A stretch of DNA of 5,580 bases. Source: Candidatus Glassiibacteriota bacterium (GTDB taxonomy: Bacteria > Gemmatimonadota > Glassbacteria > GWA2-58-10). The DNA is taken from positions 1-5,580 of the forward strand of contig JAUVUV010000174.1 in NCBI GenBank assembly GCA_030604975.1. Direction: 5' to 3'. Position 1 is the first letter of the stretch. Every line of letters starts with the position of its first letter. This document shows positions 5,319 to 5,580 of the stretch, piece after piece. The position numbers and the translations under genes were made by a program. The notes beneath the pieces were generated by a model. The model was not told the origin of the DNA. It did not search any database and saw only the letters and a program-made list of their open reading frames with translations.

Positions 5319-5580
5319 ATGAAAGACACTAACCGGCCCCTGACCTATGAAATATCGATCAGGTTACTCATTTTTCTTTTGGTGCTGTTTATTGGATGCG
5401 TTTCAACTTACGTATTTTTCATCAAGGGCTATTACTCTCTTTATCAGGACAACCAGAAACTGGAACAGATTACACGTTCGCTCAAGACTGAAACCGGCAT
5501 CCTCCAGAGTACAATAAACCGGCTCAATAAAGAGAGGTTAGCAAAAGAGGTTGAGGGGGAGGAACCCGTGCTGACCGGGC
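5319..5580 (+). CDS. Unidentified membrane-anchored coiled-coil protein, N-terminal part
   Basis: I do not recognise the family. The frame is open to the right edge, giving 87 residues from ATG 5319. It starts with a short polar segment (MKDTNRPLTYE). One strongly hydrophobic helix follows (about residues 16-36, LLIFLLVLFIGCVSTYVFFIK), then a polar, heptad-like stretch (about 40-80, LYQDNQKLEQ through INRLNKERLAKE) that looks like a coiled coil. This suggests a bitopic protein, cytoplasm-in, with an extracytoplasmic coiled coil. That layout occurs in M23 peptidases, divisome proteins and secretion subunits, but nothing here decides among them. An alternative in-frame GTG at 5289 has GGAAGAG (5271-5277) 11 nt upstream and would add ten residues (MKKNHLTIIF), whereas ATG 5319 has no visible ribosome-binding site. 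The true start is therefore uncertain. Confidence 0.65.
   Translation, partial: MKDTNRPLTYEISIRLLIFLLVLFIGCVSTYVFFIKGYYSLYQDNQKLEQITRSLKTETGILQSTINRLNKERLAKEVEGEEPVLTG

Noticed and set aside
5319..5580. Lipobox-like FIGC in the last protein
   Set aside because: Phe at -3 is atypical and the hydrophobic segment continues well past the Cys, which fits a membrane anchor, not a lipoprotein signal.

Overview
The window is about 5.6 kb of mid-GC bacterial DNA. It has five complete genes and two genes cut by the window edges, all on the + strand and tightly packed. The gene set is a futalosine-pathway menaquinone enzyme, an archaeal-like short PurE, and a YrdC/Sua5 gene followed by a YwlE-like phosphatase. 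Together with the antiporter type, this suggests an anaerobic or environmental bacterium outside the well-studied Gammaproteobacteria and Bacilli. An uncultured lineage near the FCB group or Gemmatimonadota would fit, but I cannot fix the phylum from sequence alone.

Layout. (1) Positions 3-1223 hold the C-terminal ~406 residues of a CitMHS_2/NhaD-like membrane transporter, closed by a good hairpin-plus-T-tract terminator at 1264-1310. (2) Positions 1350-3335 hold mqnC (cyclic dehypoxanthine futalosine synthase) followed after 33 bp by an MTAP/PNP-family nucleoside phosphorylase. Its base-recognition region carries Asn where classical MTAPs carry Asp, which points to a 6-oxopurine (hypoxanthine) base. 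(3) A 192-bp intergenic region, 3336-3527, holds a near-perfect 20-bp inverted repeat over a candidate promoter and a leader hairpin. (4) Positions 3528-5157 look like an operon: a short PurE-family protein, a YrdC-domain protein overlapping it by 8 bp, and after a 48-bp gap with two perfect 10-bp palindromes, a low-molecular-weight phosphatase with the YwlE-type CTGNTCRSP loop. (5) After a 161-bp gap with a candidate promoter, the N-terminus of an unidentified membrane-anchored coiled-coil protein runs off the right edge.

How the genes fit together: mqnC and its neighbour plausibly deal with hypoxanthine-containing nucleosides in or around menaquinone synthesis. The Sua5-phosphatase pair resembles the ywlC-ywlE pair of Bacillus, linking tRNA t6A formation and protein-arginine dephosphorylation by position only. 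I see no mobile element, CRISPR array, tRNA or rRNA, and no convincing novel multi-gene system. The points of interest are substitutions in known families and regulatory-looking inverted repeats.
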